The notes beneath the pieces are model-generated. The model saw only the letters and a list, made by a program, of their open reading frames with translations. It was not told the DNA's origin and made no database searches. A program made the position numbers and the translations under genes. Below are positions 6,409 to 6,776 of a DNA stretch of 6,776 nt, in pieces. Source of the DNA: an uncultured Bacteroidota bacterium (lineage in GTDB: Bacteria; Bacteroidota; Bacteroidia; Chitinophagales; Chitinophagaceae); contig CAIZMD010000620.1 in the NCBI GenBank assembly GCA_903933995.1, forward strand, positions 1 to 6,776, in the 5' to 3' direction. Within the stretch, counting starts at the first letter, position 1. Each line of letters starts with the position of its first letter.

Positions 6409-6776
6409 AATACGAGAAAGAAATTAGCAGAAGGAAAACATTTGCCATTATATCGCACCCGGATGCCGGTAAAACTACTTTGACCGAGAAGTTTTTGCTA
6501 TTTGGTGGTGCCATTCAAGTAGCCGGTGCCGTAAAAAGCAATAAGATCAAGAAACACGCTACCAGTGATTTCATGGAAATTGAACGCCAACGTGGTATCT
6601 CTGTGGCTACTTCATTGATGACTTTTGAATACCAAGGTATATCTATCAATCTTCTGGATACACCTGGTCACAAGGATTTTGCGGAAGACACTTACAGAAC
6701 CCTTACAGCGGTGGATAGTGTTATATTGGTGATTGACTCAGTCAATGGGGTAGAAGCACAAACCAGGAGACTAATG
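6405..6776 (+). CDS. prfC: Peptide chain release factor 3 (RF3), 3'-truncated by window edge
   Basis: These are the first 124 residues of RF3, the translational GTPase that removes RF1 and RF2 from the ribosome after termination; the full protein is about 530 residues. The G-domain motifs are intact: the P-loop HPDAGKTT (18-25), switch I RGISV (63-67), DTPGH (85-89) with the switch II histidine, and the RF3-typical TSDFMEIERQRG (53-64) and DTYRTLTAVDS (95-105). SHPDAGKTTLTEKFLLFGGAIQ-type sequence separates it from EF-G and LepA. The start is the ATG at 6405; nearby ATGs at 6391 and 6395 are in other frames that stop quickly. It has its own promoter-like element upstream. The frame runs open to the last base, so the C-terminal domains lie outside the window. 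Confidence 0.96.
   Translation, partial: MKYEKEISRRKTFAIISHPDAGKTTLTEKFLLFGGAIQVAGAVKSNKIKKHATSDFMEIERQRGISVATSLMTFEYQGISINLLDTPGHKDFAEDTYRTLTAVDSVILVIDSVNGVEAQTRRLM

Noticed and set aside
6299..6514. 71-codon minus-strand frame across the prfC start
   Set aside because: It covers the conserved RF3 P-loop region on the opposite strand and the prfC promoter-like element; no domain is seen.
1..6776. Mobile element, CRISPR array, tRNA or rRNA, riboswitch, or defence/biosynthetic cluster
   Set aside because: No transposase or integrase motif, no regular spaced repeats, no cloverleaf or known aptamer pattern seen; all coding space is explained by the genes listed.

Overview
The window looks like ordinary chromosome from a member of the Bacteroidota, most likely the Chitinophagaceae or a close relative. 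The reasons are the low-to-medium GC content, genes that mostly lack Shine-Dalgarno sites, several matches to the Bacteroidota -7 promoter element (TAnnTTTG), a DUF4197 lipocalin-free periplasmic protein, and a multi-PAS protein ending in the 'IAxxQSHEVRxPLA' H-box segment common in that phylum. This assignment comes from pattern recognition; no search was run.

Layout, left to right. (1) Positions 1-579 hold the 3' two thirds or so of a short-chain dehydrogenase/reductase. It is followed after 29 bp by a DUF62 (SAM hydroxide adenosyltransferase-like) gene at 609-1430, probably co-transcribed. (2) A promoter-like TAATTTTGC lies upstream of lpdA (dihydrolipoyl dehydrogenase, 1543-2949), which ends at a strong palindromic terminator. 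(3) A 235-bp AT-rich intergenic region carries repeated TGTTAA words and an inverted repeat. It precedes a 611-residue cytoplasmic four-PAS signalling protein (3185-5020) that ends right after a histidine-kinase H-box, with no ATPase domain. (4) Converging on it with only 12 bp between the coding ends is a minus-strand gene for a secreted DUF4197 protein (5033-5743). (5) Divergent from that, across 54 bp, is a secreted histidine-phosphatase-superfamily protein (5798-6325). (6) The window ends inside prfC (peptide chain release factor 3, from 6405), which has its own promoter-like element.

The genes do not form one obvious pathway. They are housekeeping (lpdA, prfC), redox/SAM-related (SDR, DUF62), signalling (PAS protein) and envelope (DUF4197, histidine phosphatase) functions in small transcription units. 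Three reading-frame extensions begin at TTG or inside promoter elements, and I rejected them in favour of internal ATG starts (3185, 5798) or treated the gene as truncated at the window edge (1).

I see no mobile element, CRISPR array, RNA gene or defence island, and no clear undescribed multi-gene system. The observations most worth a second look are the DUF62 protein, in which the expected catalytic Asp, Arg and His are not visible; the PAS protein, which has a phosphoacceptor-type His but no kinase domain; and the repeat-rich region in front of it.
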